Notes: generated by a model not told the origin, from the letters alone. Shown: positions 1 to 8,374, numbered from the stretch's first letter. The stretch is 64,000 nt of DNA from Halorubrum aquaticum (GCF_900113615.1 NZ_FOPZ01000006.1:62001-126000), one strand, 5' to 3'. Numbers and translations: made by a program.

Positions 1-1
1 C

Positions 2-295
2 TGCCCGATGCTGTATCCCGCCTATCTGTTCGCCTTCGCGAGCGGCTCCCCCACCACTGGAGGAATCGCTCTCGGTGCCCTCGGTATTGGAACGATTCCG
101 GCTGTCTTTCTCTATGGAACCATTATCCAGTCGATCGATGTCGCCCACCGCCGTCGCGTCCATCGGTTGCTTGGCGTGGTGTTCGTTGTGCTGGGATACG
201 TGTTGTTCGCACACGGATTGATGGCACTCGGTGTTCACCTTCCACACCCGATGTTCCCGCATTATCAGCCTCTTGGGGGCGCAATGAGGCACTGA
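2..295 (+). CDS. SafE/DsbD-like membrane protein, C-terminal part
   Basis: Open at the window edge; the reading frame begins with Cys-Pro-Met-Leu-Tyr-Pro. About 97 residues are visible, with three hydrophobic segments, and the frame ends at TGA 293-295. A CPMLYPAY motif followed by a GALGIGT segment is what I expect in the sulfite exporter TauE/SafE (DsbD_2, UreH-like) family, membrane proteins often found near copper-handling and terminal-oxidase genes. It converges on the SCO-type chaperone gene and lies 1.1 kb from cydAB, which fits oxidase maturation. The substrate cannot be judged from this fragment. The family call comes from motif memory only. Confidence 0.6.
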   Translation, partial: CPMLYPAYLFAFASGSPTTGGIALGALGIGTIPAVFLYGTIIQSIDVAHRRRVHRLLGVVFVVLGYVLFAHGLMALGVHLPHPMFPHYQPLGGAMRH

Positions 296-400
296 CAGAG
301 CACTAGACACTTTTCGCTGGCTCGATATCGGCGACGGGCTCCAGTCAACAACTACGATGCGGAAAACGACAGTAGCTGGCCTCCCGGAACCCACAACCCG

Positions 401-1087
401 TCACGCGGTGGCCACTCGTTCAAGCTCGTCGACGAGACGTTCGATGTCGGTTTGCGGGCCCCGTGGGTACGCCCGCTCGATAATCCCTTGCTTATTGGCG
501 AGGATGATGAGCCCATAGTGCGGGAAGCGATACTCTAGGTTCTCGATATCATCTGCCGGTTGCTTCTCAATCTTCAGACCGAAGTGCTCATCGTGTATCT
601 CTTGGGCCCGCTCGTAGGTCTCTGGGCGGAGGTAGTGCCAGTTACCCGCATCGAGGTTGACCCCCTGCTGGCCAGCGTACTCACGAAGCGTCTCGGCGGT
701 GTCGCGCTCTGGATCGAACGTGATGGGGAGAAACGTGACCTGGTCGCTATACCCTTCCTCGGCAGCGGCTTCCTGTCCGCGACGGAGCCGGAGAATAAGT
801 GCGGGACACACCCCGTCCGGACAGTTGGTGTAAAATGACGTCCACAGCACCGCGCGCTCGCCCTCGAACTGGCCTGTCGATATCTCCTCGCCGTGAATCG
901 GGTCGGGGACGGTGAACTCAGGCATGTCGTCACCGTAGCTCGGAAACGATGCCTCGCTGAGGTCTCGCTCCGGCGGTCCGAGAACAGTTCCTTCGGCGCC
1001 ACTACTGCCAAGAACACCAAGACAGCCGGCAGTGCTGGCGGTGACTCCCGCGACGCCGGCCCTTTTACAGAAACTCCGTCGGTCCAT
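401..1087 (-). CDS. SCO1/SenC family copper chaperone lipoprotein
   Basis: 228 residues. The start at 1087 is preferred over an ATG 23 codons upstream because it opens directly with a twin-arginine-like signal (MDRRSFCKRAG) followed by a lipobox (TAGC). The protein would therefore be exported and lipid-anchored outside the membrane. The thioredoxin-like core shows TNCPDGVCP (Cys-x4-Cys) as the metal/redox site and a late PHYG His, matching SCO proteins that load copper into terminal oxidases. The Cys pair is separated by four residues rather than the classical three. It converges with the SafE-like gene and is divergent from cydAB. Confidence 0.8.
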   Translation of the reverse strand: MDRRSFCKRAGVAGVTASTAGCLGVLGSSGAEGTVLGPPERDLSEASFPSYGDDMPEFTVPDPIHGEEISTGQFEGERAVLWTSFYTNCPDGVCPALILRLRRGQEAAAEEGYSDQVTFLPITFDPERDTAETLREYAGQQGVNLDAGNWHYLRPETYERAQEIHDEHFGLKIEKQPADDIENLEYRFPHYGLIILANKQGIIERAYPRGPQTDIERLVDELERVATA

Positions 1088-1270
1088 ACGTTCGCGTATC
1101 GGTCCCGCGGTCTTGAGGTATCTGGTGTGACCTTCGAATGCGCCACTCCCGTCCAATCCGGGCGGGTCTAGCCAGTCAGTTCTTTATATACACCAGGGTG
1201 TTGGCAACCGATTAAGGTGCCTGGTGATGCTCAACAAAGTGTACAGCTACTGAAAAAGTCCCAACATCAA

Positions 1271-1280
1271 GGATATAAAA
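1271..1280 (+). promoter_or_regulatory. candidate distal TATA promoter of cydAB
   Basis: GGATATAAAA is a good archaeal TATA element and would give a leader of about 125 nt before cydA. A second, closely similar box follows 80 bp downstream. Assigned by pattern only. Confidence 0.4.
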
Positions 1281-1350
1281 AGTGTTCTGAGCTCCGATCC
1301 TCGGCACTGCCGGTGACCATCTCGGATTGACTACAGAAGCTACGGCTCTG

Positions 1351-1360
1351 CGGATATAAA
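1351..1360 (+). promoter_or_regulatory. candidate proximal TATA promoter of cydAB
   Basis: CGGATATAAA repeats the core of the upstream box at 1271 and would start transcription about 45 nt before the cydA ATG. Two tandem promoters would suit oxygen-responsive control of cytochrome bd; this is inference. Confidence 0.4.
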
Positions 1361-1430
1361 CCATCGTAGTACAGTTCTCGAAAGGGGGAATAACACAGCT
1401 TCTCTTTTAGTTCCGTGAGCAAATAGAGGT

Positions 1431-2879
1431 ATGTTCCTGACGGCGCTTCCCGACGTCTTGATTCAGGGATGGGCGCTACAGCTCTCGCCGGAGCTTGCGA
1501 GCCGTGCGCAGTTCGGCTGGACGATCAGCGTTCACATAATTTTCGCCTCGCTCTCGGTCGGGCTGGCGCCGTTCATCGTCTACTTCACTTGGAAGGACGT
1601 TCGGACCGACGAAGAGCGGTTCACACGGCTGCGATCATTCTGGGTAAAGGTGTTCGCCGCCGGATTCGTCATGGGAACGGTCACTGGCATCCCGATGAGC
1701 TTCCAATTCGGGACGAACTTCCCGCAGTTCGCCGAGGTGGCTGGAGAGCTGATCGGTGGGCCGCTCGCATTCGAAGCGAAGATGGCGTTCTTCCTTGAGG
1801 CTGTTTTCCTCGGGGTATTGCTGTTCGGTCAGGAACGCGTCAGCGATCGGACCTACATTCTCTCGTCGGTACTGGTGGGAGTCGGGGCTTGGCTGTCGGC
1901 CTTCTGGATCCTGATCGTCAACGCTTGGATGCAGACTCCACAGGGCTTCGAGATGATCACGCGTAACGGTATGGAGGTCGCAAAGCTAACCGACCCGCTG
2001 GCTGCGTTCTTCACGCCCCGGATGCCGTGGATGTATGTACACATGGTCAATGCGTCGGTTATTTCTGTCGCGCTGCTGGTCGCCGGGGTCTCGGCGTACA
2101 TCGTCTGGAAGAAGCGCGATGCCGCTGCGTGGAACACCGCGTTGAAACTCGCGGTTATCATCCTGCTCGTCACCGCTCCTCTGCAGGCAGTCCATGGTGA
2201 CGCGTATGGGCGTCACGTCGCAGATACACAGCCACAGAAGTTCGCAGCCATGGAAGCTCACTACGATACCGGCACGGCGGACTTACACCTGCTCGCGTTC
2301 CCAAAGAGCATTGACGCAATCACCGATCCGAAAGCCGAGAACCTCCTTACTGTGAGTCTTCCGGGGGTCGGGTCGTTCCTCGCTACCGGTGGTGACTTTG
2401 ACGCCGAAGTGCTTGGATTAAACGAGTATGAGGAGAACCCGCCCGTAGCGATAGTGTTCTGGTCGTTCCGGTTCATGGTCGGACTCGGATTCCTGTTCAT
2501 CGGGCTGGCACTATGGGGCGGGTATCTCATCTACAACAGACGCCTCTCGGAGAGCAGTCGATTCCTGAAGACGATGATCGCTGCGTCGCCGCTCGGCTAT
2601 GCGGCGCTTCTCACGGGGTGGTACGTCACAGAGATCGGTCGACAACCGTGGGTCATCCAGGATGAACTCAGAACTAGTGAGGCCGTTTCCTCGACATTGA
2701 GCGGATCCGAAGCGACTCTGACGCTCGTTGGCTTCGTCGTTATCTATATCGGATTGATCTTGGTAGCTCTTCATGTGCTGCGGTGGCTGGTCGAAGACGA
2801 GCTCCGGGAACTCGGAGTGAAGGTATCGGACGACGATCGCTGGTACGGTCCGGTCCCGAAGGTGAGCGACGATGACTGA
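1431..2879 (+). CDS. cydA: cytochrome bd ubiquinol/menaquinol oxidase subunit I
   Basis: 482 residues with about nine membrane segments. Family landmarks are visible: an N-terminal haem-ligand His near residue 35 (TISVHIIF), EAKMAFFLEAVFLG matching the conserved Glu-bearing helix, HMVNAS near residue 204, and GWYVTEIGRQPW near residue 397. With CydB it forms the membrane quinol oxidase that reduces O2 to water using haems b558, b595 and d. The region between helices VI and VII is short, so this looks like a short-Q-loop bd oxidase. The last 8 nt overlap the cydB start, so the two are translationally coupled. Two TATA-like boxes lie upstream. Confidence 0.93.
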   Translation: MFLTALPDVLIQGWALQLSPELASRAQFGWTISVHIIFASLSVGLAPFIVYFTWKDVRTDEERFTRLRSFWVKVFAAGFVMGTVTGIPMSFQFGTNFPQFAEVAGELIGGPLAFEAKMAFFLEAVFLGVLLFGQERVSDRTYILSSVLVGVGAWLSAFWILIVNAWMQTPQGFEMITRNGMEVAKLTDPLAAFFTPRMPWMYVHMVNASVISVALLVAGVSAYIVWKKRDAAAWNTALKLAVIILLVTAPLQAVHGDAYGRHVADTQPQKFAAMEAHYDTGTADLHLLAFPKSIDAITDPKAENLLTVSLPGVGSFLATGGDFDAEVLGLNEYEENPPVAIVFWSFRFMVGLGFLFIGLALWGGYLIYNRRLSESSRFLKTMIAASPLGYAALLTGWYVTEIGRQPWVIQDELRTSEAVSSTLSGSEATLTLVGFVVIYIGLILVALHVLRWLVEDELRELGVKVSDDDRWYGPVPKVSDDD

Positions 2880-3873
2880 CCTTGTGTTGCTCGTCGACGC
2901 GTATCTTGTCGACGCACTCCCCGAGATCTGGTTCGGTGCCGTCATGTTTGCGCTGGCGATGTACGTAGTCCTCGACGGGTTCGACTTCGGAATCGGAATG
3001 CTGTACGCGACTCGCGACGACGAACACGAGAAGGAGACATTCTTGACGGCGTTCGGTCCGGTTTGGGACGCAAACGAGGTGTGGGTTGTCGCCTTCGGAA
3101 CGATGCTGCTAGCGGCGTTCCCGCCGGTGTACTCGCGAGTCTTGGCCGACCACTACCTGCTCGCGCTCGGGTTCGTGCTCGCGCTGCTGTTCCGCGGGCT
3201 CGGTCCAGAAATGCGCGAACAGCGCGACAACGAGCGCTGGAAGCGGTACTGGGATTACTCCTTTATCGGAGGAAGCTTTCTCGCACCGCTGCTGTTCGGT
3301 ACTCTCGCTGGTCGGTGGATCTTCGACGCGCCGACGCTGTCGCTGCCGGCACTGCTGACTGGTGTCGGCCTCGTAACCGTCTCGGTCGCCACCGGGGCGG
3401 CCTTTCTGACGGCTAAAACCAAGCCACGGCTAGCGTCAGACCTGCGCACGTACGGAATTATTGCGACGCTGGCGTACTTGATCGGAGTTGTCGCTCTGCT
3501 GACGACCGTTGTCGTAACTGATGCCGGAGGTGCTGCCGAAATGGTTCTTTCGCTCCCCGTAGGTGCGATTGTCGTCTTGTCGGTTGTTGCGGGAGGAGGG
3601 GGAAGTGTTCTTGCCCTGCGCGGCAAGTACCGTGCTTGGCTGGTGAGCGCACTCGGGCTTCCTGCGCTGTTGAGCCTGCTGGTCGCGCTCCTGCTGTATC
3701 CGACGATCTATCCGCCAACTGGCTTGACGGTTCGAGAAGCGGTTGTCTCACCGTTAGCCCTGAATCTCGTGACGATTCTCGGATTTCCGGCGCTTCTCCT
3801 TGTACTGTGGTACTTCAAATTCCTCTATGGCGTGTTTAGCGGTCCGATCGAGGGTGAGGGATACAAAAATTGA
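2872..3873 (+). CDS. cydB: cytochrome bd oxidase subunit II
   Basis: 333 residues, mostly hydrophobic, about eight to nine helices. It carries VLDGFDFGIG, GPVWDANEVWVV and FRGLGPEMR, the CydB signature blocks. Subunit II stabilises the haem-bearing subunit I in the cytoplasmic membrane. The ATG lies inside the end of cydA (8-nt overlap), showing an operon. No cydCD-type ABC genes are adjacent. A tiny hydrophobic ORF on the opposite strand follows about 290 nt downstream. Confidence 0.93.
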   Translation: MTDLVLLVDAYLVDALPEIWFGAVMFALAMYVVLDGFDFGIGMLYATRDDEHEKETFLTAFGPVWDANEVWVVAFGTMLLAAFPPVYSRVLADHYLLALGFVLALLFRGLGPEMREQRDNERWKRYWDYSFIGGSFLAPLLFGTLAGRWIFDAPTLSLPALLTGVGLVTVSVATGAAFLTAKTKPRLASDLRTYGIIATLAYLIGVVALLTTVVVTDAGGAAEMVLSLPVGAIVVLSVVAGGGGSVLALRGKYRAWLVSALGLPALLSLLVALLLYPTIYPPTGLTVREAVVSPLALNLVTILGFPALLLVLWYFKFLYGVFSGPIEGEGYKN

Positions 3874-4164
3874 ACGTGGATACCACCGCGTTGGCGCCGA
3901 CGATCTGTTCGGCATCCATTCGAATGTTGGCCGTCGCGACGGTGAGCTAGATACAGATCTGCTAGGTAGGTCGTTAACTACCACTACACCCTCAATCTTA
4001 ACGAGCCTATCTCAGAGCATCTCACCGGCGACCGGCGTCTGCTGGAAGAAGATCGCCCCATTGTCACGCAGGACCCACAGCACACACCATCTGCCTTCAG
4101 TTAAACAAGAAATAGGGTGACTGCGGTGGCTTATTGGGACATCTTTCGGAAGGAACGGGCAAAT

Positions 4165-4254
4165 CTATCGCCAGAACCGGGTGAAATACAGTGCTGCTCC
4201 GCCGAGGAAACCTAGTCCGTTGAGCACGAAGAGGACCGCCAGTACAACGCTCAT
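4165..4254 (-). CDS. possible 29-residue single-span membrane peptide
   Basis: ATG at 4254 and TAG at 4165 enclose a 29-residue peptide: one hydrophobic span (VVLAVLFVLNGLGFLGG, about residues 3-19) and a basic-aromatic tail (FTRFWR). The size and topology resemble small oxidase or transporter accessory subunits such as CydX, but the gene is on the opposite strand from cydAB and the ribosome site (TTGAG) is weak. It could be chance. A homologue at this place in other haloarchaea would decide. Confidence 0.3.
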   Translation of the reverse strand: MSVVLAVLFVLNGLGFLGGAALYFTRFWR

Positions 4255-4352
4255 CTCAATGGCCCGTGTCGTCGCCACGAGATGAATGATTCCCGTAGTA
4301 AAAGCCAAAAGAGTGGACTGGGAGGCCGCCCGCAGGATTTGTCGTCAGAGCA

Positions 4353-4619
4353 ATGAGAGAGCAAGACATCGATCTCAGCGACCGAACGCCACGAGAGGTG
4401 ACGCCAGACGAGCTCCAGGCGGTCGATCTCGTCGTCAGGATGGGACGTTCGGCATCGAACGTGTGCCCGGCGACGTGGAACGGCGAGAATTGCGATTGGG
4501 GGCTCGACGACCCCCACGAGCGTCCGATCGAGCAGGTTCGTGAGATCCGTGACGAGATCGAAGAACGTGTCGTCTCGCTGTTCGACGAACTCCTGTCGCA
4601 AACTCCGTCCGCGGAGTGA
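4353..4619 (+). pseudogene. truncated low-molecular-weight phosphatase / arsenate-reductase-like gene
   Basis: 88 residues matching only the C-terminal half of ArsC/LMW-PTP-type enzymes as they occur in haloarchaea: a DLVVRMG strand, the CPATW segment and a DDPHERPIEQVREIRDEI helix. The N-terminal half with the catalytic Cys-x5-Arg loop is missing, and the upstream sequence in this frame does not restore it. An IS fragment and a cysteine-tail fragment lie next to it, so this looks like the remains of an arsenic-type cluster cut by transposition. Not expected to be functional. Confidence 0.6.
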
Positions 4620-4662
4620 CGATTGGTAGGGTCGTCAGCCGGAACGACTTTTGTGATCTCCC

Positions 4663-4745
4663 CTAACAGCAGCCGTCGTCGGCGCCGCAGACGCTCCCGT
4701 AGTCGACACCAGTCTCGTCGCCGATCGCCTCGTTCGCTGCGATCG
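4663..4745 (-). pseudogene. C-terminal remnant of a cysteine-tailed protein
   Basis: Read on the minus strand, the sequence gives an acidic helix (IAANEAIGDETG) and a cysteine-rich end (SVCGADDGCC, then TAG at 4663). The frame is cut at about 4745, where the transposase fragment begins. A CC-ended tail next to an ArsC-like fragment suggests a metal- or metalloid-handling protein, but I cannot name the family. Confidence 0.3.
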
Positions 4746-5527
4746 ATATCACGACCATTCCCTACTACGGGGATGTCGAGGAGATGTCGATGGTCAGCGG
4801 GACGAAGGATAGAGACGGTCGAGCGTTCAAATTTGCGACGCTTTCGATCATCGGGCAAAACATCCCGCTGATTTTGGCTGTCGAGCCGGTTCGAGAGAGC
4901 TCTGAGTGGGATGAGAACCCGTCGAATCAGATCCATCGTACTGTGCGACGGCTCGTTCGACGAGTGAAAGAGCATGTTCCAATCGAGACAGTGCTGTGTG
5001 ATCGAGAGTTTGACTCGATACAAGTGTTTCAGACACTCTCAAACCTCGATGTGAACTACCTCATACCCAAGCGGGCCTCCAGTTCCGAACGGGATGTATT
5101 TGAACAAATGGAGGAAGACGAGCAAGAGGTGCCTGTTGAGTCGGCTTCTGTCCATGTGGAATCTGGATCGCATCCAATGCGGCTCCTGTACGTGCCGTCG
5201 ACGGGTGGGGAGGGGACAGCCGTCTTCGCGACGAATCTCCGAGTGGGGCCCGATGAGGCCGAGGCGTTCTGTCGGCGCTACAGCCGTCGGTGGCAGATCG
5301 AGAGCGAGTACAAATCGATCAAAGGTGACTTTCTCGCGAAGACCTCCTCGAAAGACTACCGCGTTCGCTTGTTCTACTTCGTGTTCGCGGTCCTCTTGTA
5401 CAATATCTGGCGGCTCACCGACTTCTTGCTGAAAGCGGGCGTGGGCGGTGAGATGGACTACGCACCTGTGGTTACTGCGGGTGAGTGTGTTGAGCTCGTT
5501 GCCTCAGCATTGATTCCACACGACTAA
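4739..5527 (+). pseudogene. truncated DDE transposase (IS4/ISH3-like)
   Basis: About 262 residues of a haloarchaeal DDE transposase. It begins at the first catalytic Asp block (AIDITTIPYYGD), continues through LCDREFDS for the second Asp, and reaches the Y(2)R-type YSRRWQIESEYKSIK block with the catalytic Glu. The first ATG in frame is at 4784, after the first Asp. Upstream, the frame meets TAG at 4700, so the N-terminal DNA-binding part has been lost. I see no matching terminal repeats. It is a dead fragment fused against older gene debris. Confidence 0.7.
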
Positions 5528-5876
5528 CCCGCTAAGATCTCGCTGAGTCTGCCGTTCGGGAGTGGCAACTCTATTCAGGAGCGCTAAAATCCATACAATT
5601 TCGTACGCTTGTCCGGTAGTTCAAACTCAGAGATTCAAAAACGGTCCTTGAGTGGTGAGAATAACCATGAATAGATGGCGATTCAACCCAAAACTAGCTC
5701 ATCCTCCGAGACTGTGCGAAGCGGCGCCAGAGAGGATATATAGCATTTACAAGTTTATCGCTGGGCGTTTTACCACCGATGCTCGGCACGCTACCCCTGG
5801 GTTGGCATCTTGAAGACCGCCTTCCACGTGGCAAAACCACCAGACTGTAGCGGGTTGAAGGTGTCGCGGATACAGA
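5528..5876. other. intergenic stretch without a recognisable gene
   Basis: I find no convincing coding frame. The stretch contains AT-richer patches and, near 5843, the string GACTGTAGCGGGTTG, which recurs almost exactly just after the recombinase stop (6536-6551). Confidence 0.4.
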
Positions 5877-5908
5877 AATGTTCGATTCTACCAACGGAAT
5901 CGAACATT
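5877..5908. repeat. perfect 12-bp inverted repeat upstream of recombinase
   Basis: AATGTTCGATTC and its exact complement GAATCGAACATT are separated by 8 nt and end 33 nt before the recombinase ATG. The position fits an operator for the recombinase gene or a recombination core where recombinase monomers bind in opposite orientation. Confidence 0.6.
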
Positions 5909-5941
5909 ATTAGACCGCTCCCAGAGAGGCATGGTTCACAG

Positions 5942-6538
5942 ATGGGTGACGAGAAGCACTGGGTGAAACCCGATCAGGTCGAGGCGATGCGAGATGGCGC
6001 TCGTGCGGGGCATCACCCCAAGCGTGACGACGCGATCATCACCCTCCTCTACGACACTGGGCTCCGTCGCAGCGAACTCGCCCATGTGGACCGTGAGATG
6101 CTCGATCTTGAGGACGGGCTGCTCCGACTTCCGACGTCAGTCCAAAAGGACTACCCAAACGACAGTACCCCGCCGCCCGTTACCTTTGAACTCGATCGGG
6201 ACGGCTCGCTGCGGACCGTCGCAACGCTTCGAGAGTTCCTCGAGGCCCGCGTCGACGACGATCTCGCCCTAGTCCCTAGCCAGAAGGCTGGTCGGATGAC
6301 CGGGAAGGGGATCAACGACGTCGTCCAACGGGCCGCTCGTCGCGCTAGCGTTCGCCCGTACTGCTTCTCGGGGCGAGGCCGGCCCGAAGATGTCTCCGCC
6401 CACACACTCCGCCACAGCGTCGCCTGGCGGATGCTACGGATCGAAGAGGGAAACACGCTCTACGACGTTCGAAACCGCCTCCGTCACGCCTCCCTTCTCA
6501 CGACTGAGCGCGAGTACGACCACTTCGAGACGATTTGA
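5942..6538 (+). CDS. small tyrosine recombinase (XerC/D-like catalytic domain only)
   Basis: 198 residues from ATG 5942, chosen because upstream codons overlap the palindrome and do not resemble the paralogue at 36582. Catalytic residues are all present: Arg in TGLRRSEL, His-x-x-Arg in HTLRHS, His in RLRHAS and Tyr in EREYDHF. The usual N-terminal SAM-like core-binding domain is absent, so it is about half the length of a normal integrase. Near-copies of a 14-nt string flank the gene, which may mark recombined sites. It is clearly paralogous to the second small recombinase in this window. Confidence 0.8.
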   Translation: MGDEKHWVKPDQVEAMRDGARAGHHPKRDDAIITLLYDTGLRRSELAHVDREMLDLEDGLLRLPTSVQKDYPNDSTPPPVTFELDRDGSLRTVATLREFLEARVDDDLALVPSQKAGRMTGKGINDVVQRAARRASVRPYCFSGRGRPEDVSAHTLRHSVAWRMLRIEEGNTLYDVRNRLRHASLLTTEREYDHFETI

Positions 6539-6614
6539 CTGTAGCGGGGTTGGTGTTAACCAACACTCGAACGCATCTCTATCGGAATGTTGGTTAATTT
6601 GCTGACACACAGCG

Positions 6615-6935
6615 TCAGAACTCCCGCTCGATTTCGAGCTTCCGCATCGCCCGCTCGAAGACCTTCGGATGCCGGTGCGCCAGCTTCTCCAAATGGTCCC
6701 GGACTGACTGGGCTGGGTTCACCTCGACCTCATCGGCGTTCTGAAGTTCATGGTAGAACGCGTGTGTCTCGGTCGTCACCGCGACCCCGACCGTCTTATC
6801 CTTCGGTGCGCTGTCGCTGTTCAGCGCGTCGAGGTACCGGTCGACATCGAAGTTGTCCCCGGCGTCGCCCTTGTTCGTCTCGTTCTGTTCGTCTTCCGCT
6901 GCGTCGAATGCGTCCGTCATCGGGTTATCACTCAT
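6615..6935 (-). CDS. small acidic protein coupled to the Orc-like ATPase
   Basis: 106 residues. The start at 6935 follows the CTTAAGCTTAAG site and opens with an acidic, low-complexity N-terminus (MSDNPMTDAFDAAEDEQNE). The C-terminal half is helical and basic (SVRDHLEKLAHRHPKVFERAM). I do not recognise a family. It lies 22 nt downstream of the ATPase gene on the same strand, the arrangement of plasmid maintenance or replication pairs. The shared palindromic motif in front of both genes suggests common control. It may act as an adaptor or DNA-binding partner of the ATPase; this is inference. Confidence 0.65.
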   Translation of the reverse strand: MSDNPMTDAFDAAEDEQNETNKGDAGDNFDVDRYLDALNSDSAPKDKTVGVAVTTETHAFYHELQNADEVEVNPAQSVRDHLEKLAHRHPKVFERAMRKLEIEREF

Positions 6936-6942
6936 AGTTTTA

Positions 6943-6959
6943 ATCTTAAGCTTAAGGTT
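6943..6959 (-). promoter_or_regulatory. CTTAAGCTTAAG palindrome before the small gene
   Basis: TAATCTTAAGCTTAAGG lies directly upstream of the 6935 start and recurs in inverted orientation upstream of the ATPase gene (7911-7926). A likely shared operator. Confidence 0.5.
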
Positions 6960-7887
6960 AGGCGCATGTCTCGATTGTCTCGTCAGTGATCTCGACGCCG
7001 TCACCGGCGGCGAACTGCTGGGCGCCAGCACGGTAGGCGTGATAGCACTCCTGCCGCACCGAGCGCGGCGTCCCATCCGAACGCTCGACGATCGTCCGGA
7101 TCGCCGAGGCTGTGTACGGATCGGAGAGATACCCCTCAGTGTACTCCTCGTCGCGGGCCCACGCCAGCCACCGAGCGATCAGCTCCTCAGTCTCGGCGAA
7201 CTCGAAGCGTTCGAGCGACCGGTCCTTGGCGACCAGCCGCGACGACAACGTCTCCCGCAGTTCGTCGAGTCGGTCGCCGGCCTCGGGTGTCCCGAACAGG
7301 AAGAGGATGAAGGCAGGCCCGGTCTCGCCGAGGTCGCCGATGCTCTGAAGCCCGGCGAGCAGCTGCTCAAAGGTACGCGTGTTCCGCGCCGCGTCCTCAA
7401 GCTGATCCACTTGGACAATACACGTGAGGTCTGCCGCCTCCAACTGCTCGGCGACCTCCTCAACGACTTGGCGGACCTCGTCGGTTGCCCGCGGGTAAGT
7501 CTCGGGGATGTCCAACTCATCGTACGCATCGAGTTCGTCAAGCAGCCGCGTGTAAAGCCGGCGTGTGGTGATGCTCTCGACCTCACGAATGCGGGCGATT
7601 GCGAACTCGTCGCTGCGAGGGCCCTCGCTCAGCGCGTTGTACACAAGCTCTCGGAAGTGGGTCTTCCCAGCACCTCGCTTGTCGACCACCGAGACGTGCC
7701 CGGCACGGGTGAGGATGTGTGAGGCAACCTCTTGGAGAAGGTCATCGTTGACTCGTACGGCGACCCGCGTGTCAGGAAGTGATTCCGCCGCGAACGGTGT
7801 GCGGTCCTCGATGAGCCCTAACTGCTCGGCATACCGAGCATGGGCCTCTTCGGCGTCATCGAGTGCCGCCGTGAATTGATCAGCCAT
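6958..7887 (-). CDS. AAA+ ATPase, Orc1/Cdc6-like
   Basis: 309 residues. The Walker A loop is VDKRGAGKT (about residues 68-76) and a Walker B-like strand is CIVQVDQLEDA (about residue 156), followed by a sensor-like FGTPEAG strand and an Arg-rich lid (DGTPRSVRQECYHAY). There is no recognisable C-terminal winged helix like that of true Orc1/Cdc6, so it could be a plasmid replication, segregation or effector ATPase rather than an initiator. It is co-directional with a small gene 22 nt downstream. Its upstream region has two TATCCCTAAG repeats and a CTTAAG-type palindrome, suggesting autoregulation or binding sites for the ATPase itself. Confidence 0.75.
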   Translation of the reverse strand: MADQFTAALDDAEEAHARYAEQLGLIEDRTPFAAESLPDTRVAVRVNDDLLQEVASHILTRAGHVSVVDKRGAGKTHFRELVYNALSEGPRSDEFAIARIREVESITTRRLYTRLLDELDAYDELDIPETYPRATDEVRQVVEEVAEQLEAADLTCIVQVDQLEDAARNTRTFEQLLAGLQSIGDLGETGPAFILFLFGTPEAGDRLDELRETLSSRLVAKDRSLERFEFAETEELIARWLAWARDEEYTEGYLSDPYTASAIRTIVERSDGTPRSVRQECYHAYRAGAQQFAAGDGVEITDETIETCA

Positions 7888-7889
7888 GA

Positions 7890-7926
7890 TACGGTTATCC
7901 CTAAGGATATCCCTAAGCTTAAGATT
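7890..7926 (-). promoter_or_regulatory. operator/iteron region upstream of the ATPase gene
   Basis: Two direct copies of TATCCCTAAG lie 14 nt apart, the second running into TAAGCTTAAGATTA, the inverted counterpart of the site at 6943. This is a compact repeated binding site just before the start codon. Confidence 0.5.
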
Positions 7927-7975
7927 AAGTCAGACGCACATCGAGAGAGGCTGAAGTTGTTTCTAATAAAACGGA

Positions 7976-8368
7976 TTAGACGACCGGTTCAATAGCGATG
8001 TGATTGTGCTTGAGCCGTGGCGCTTTCGCACGACCTTCTTCTACATATTCGATGACGTCGATACGGGCAAGCTTCTGGAGATCCCGGCTGACGACTCCTT
8101 TATCGTAGCCCAGCTCATTCGCAAGGGATCGAACCGAGTCAGGATCGTGGTCTTTCAAATAATCGAGTAGATCGAGACGCCGGTCATGGAAGATATCACC
8201 AGCACGCTCCCGGGTAAGAACGAGCGTGTCCGGGAACCCGTGCTGGGTAAGCGTCTCCGAGAACGCAGCTCGGAGTTCTAAACGCTCATCAAACTCTGCG
8301 TCCTCACTCTCGAAGTCGTTCGGATCAGGCACCGATGTTGGGGATTCTTCGAATTCAGGCATATTCAT
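7976..8368 (-). CDS. HTH transcriptional regulator (antitoxin-like)
   Basis: 130 residues. An acidic N-terminus is followed by a winged-helix region: RRLDLLDYLKDHDPDSVRSL, then ELGYDKGVVSRDLQKLARI as recognition helix, then a YVEEGRAKAPRL wing. Such small HTH proteins in haloarchaea often act as repressor or antitoxin for a neighbouring gene. A 29-bp interrupted palindrome begins 7 nt upstream of its ATG, and an ORF without a start codon reads the other way, so autoregulation of a divergent pair is likely. Whether the partner is a toxin is not shown by the sequence. Confidence 0.75.
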   Translation of the reverse strand: MNMPEFEESPTSVPDPNDFESEDAEFDERLELRAAFSETLTQHGFPDTLVLTRERAGDIFHDRRLDLLDYLKDHDPDSVRSLANELGYDKGVVSRDLQKLARIDVIEYVEEGRAKAPRLKHNHIAIEPVV

Positions 8369-8374
8369 TACTCC

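Noticed and set aside
6853-7722. 289-residue plus-strand frame across the ATPase gene
   Set aside because: Antisense to an ATPase with a readable Walker A; no motif of its own and no promoter.
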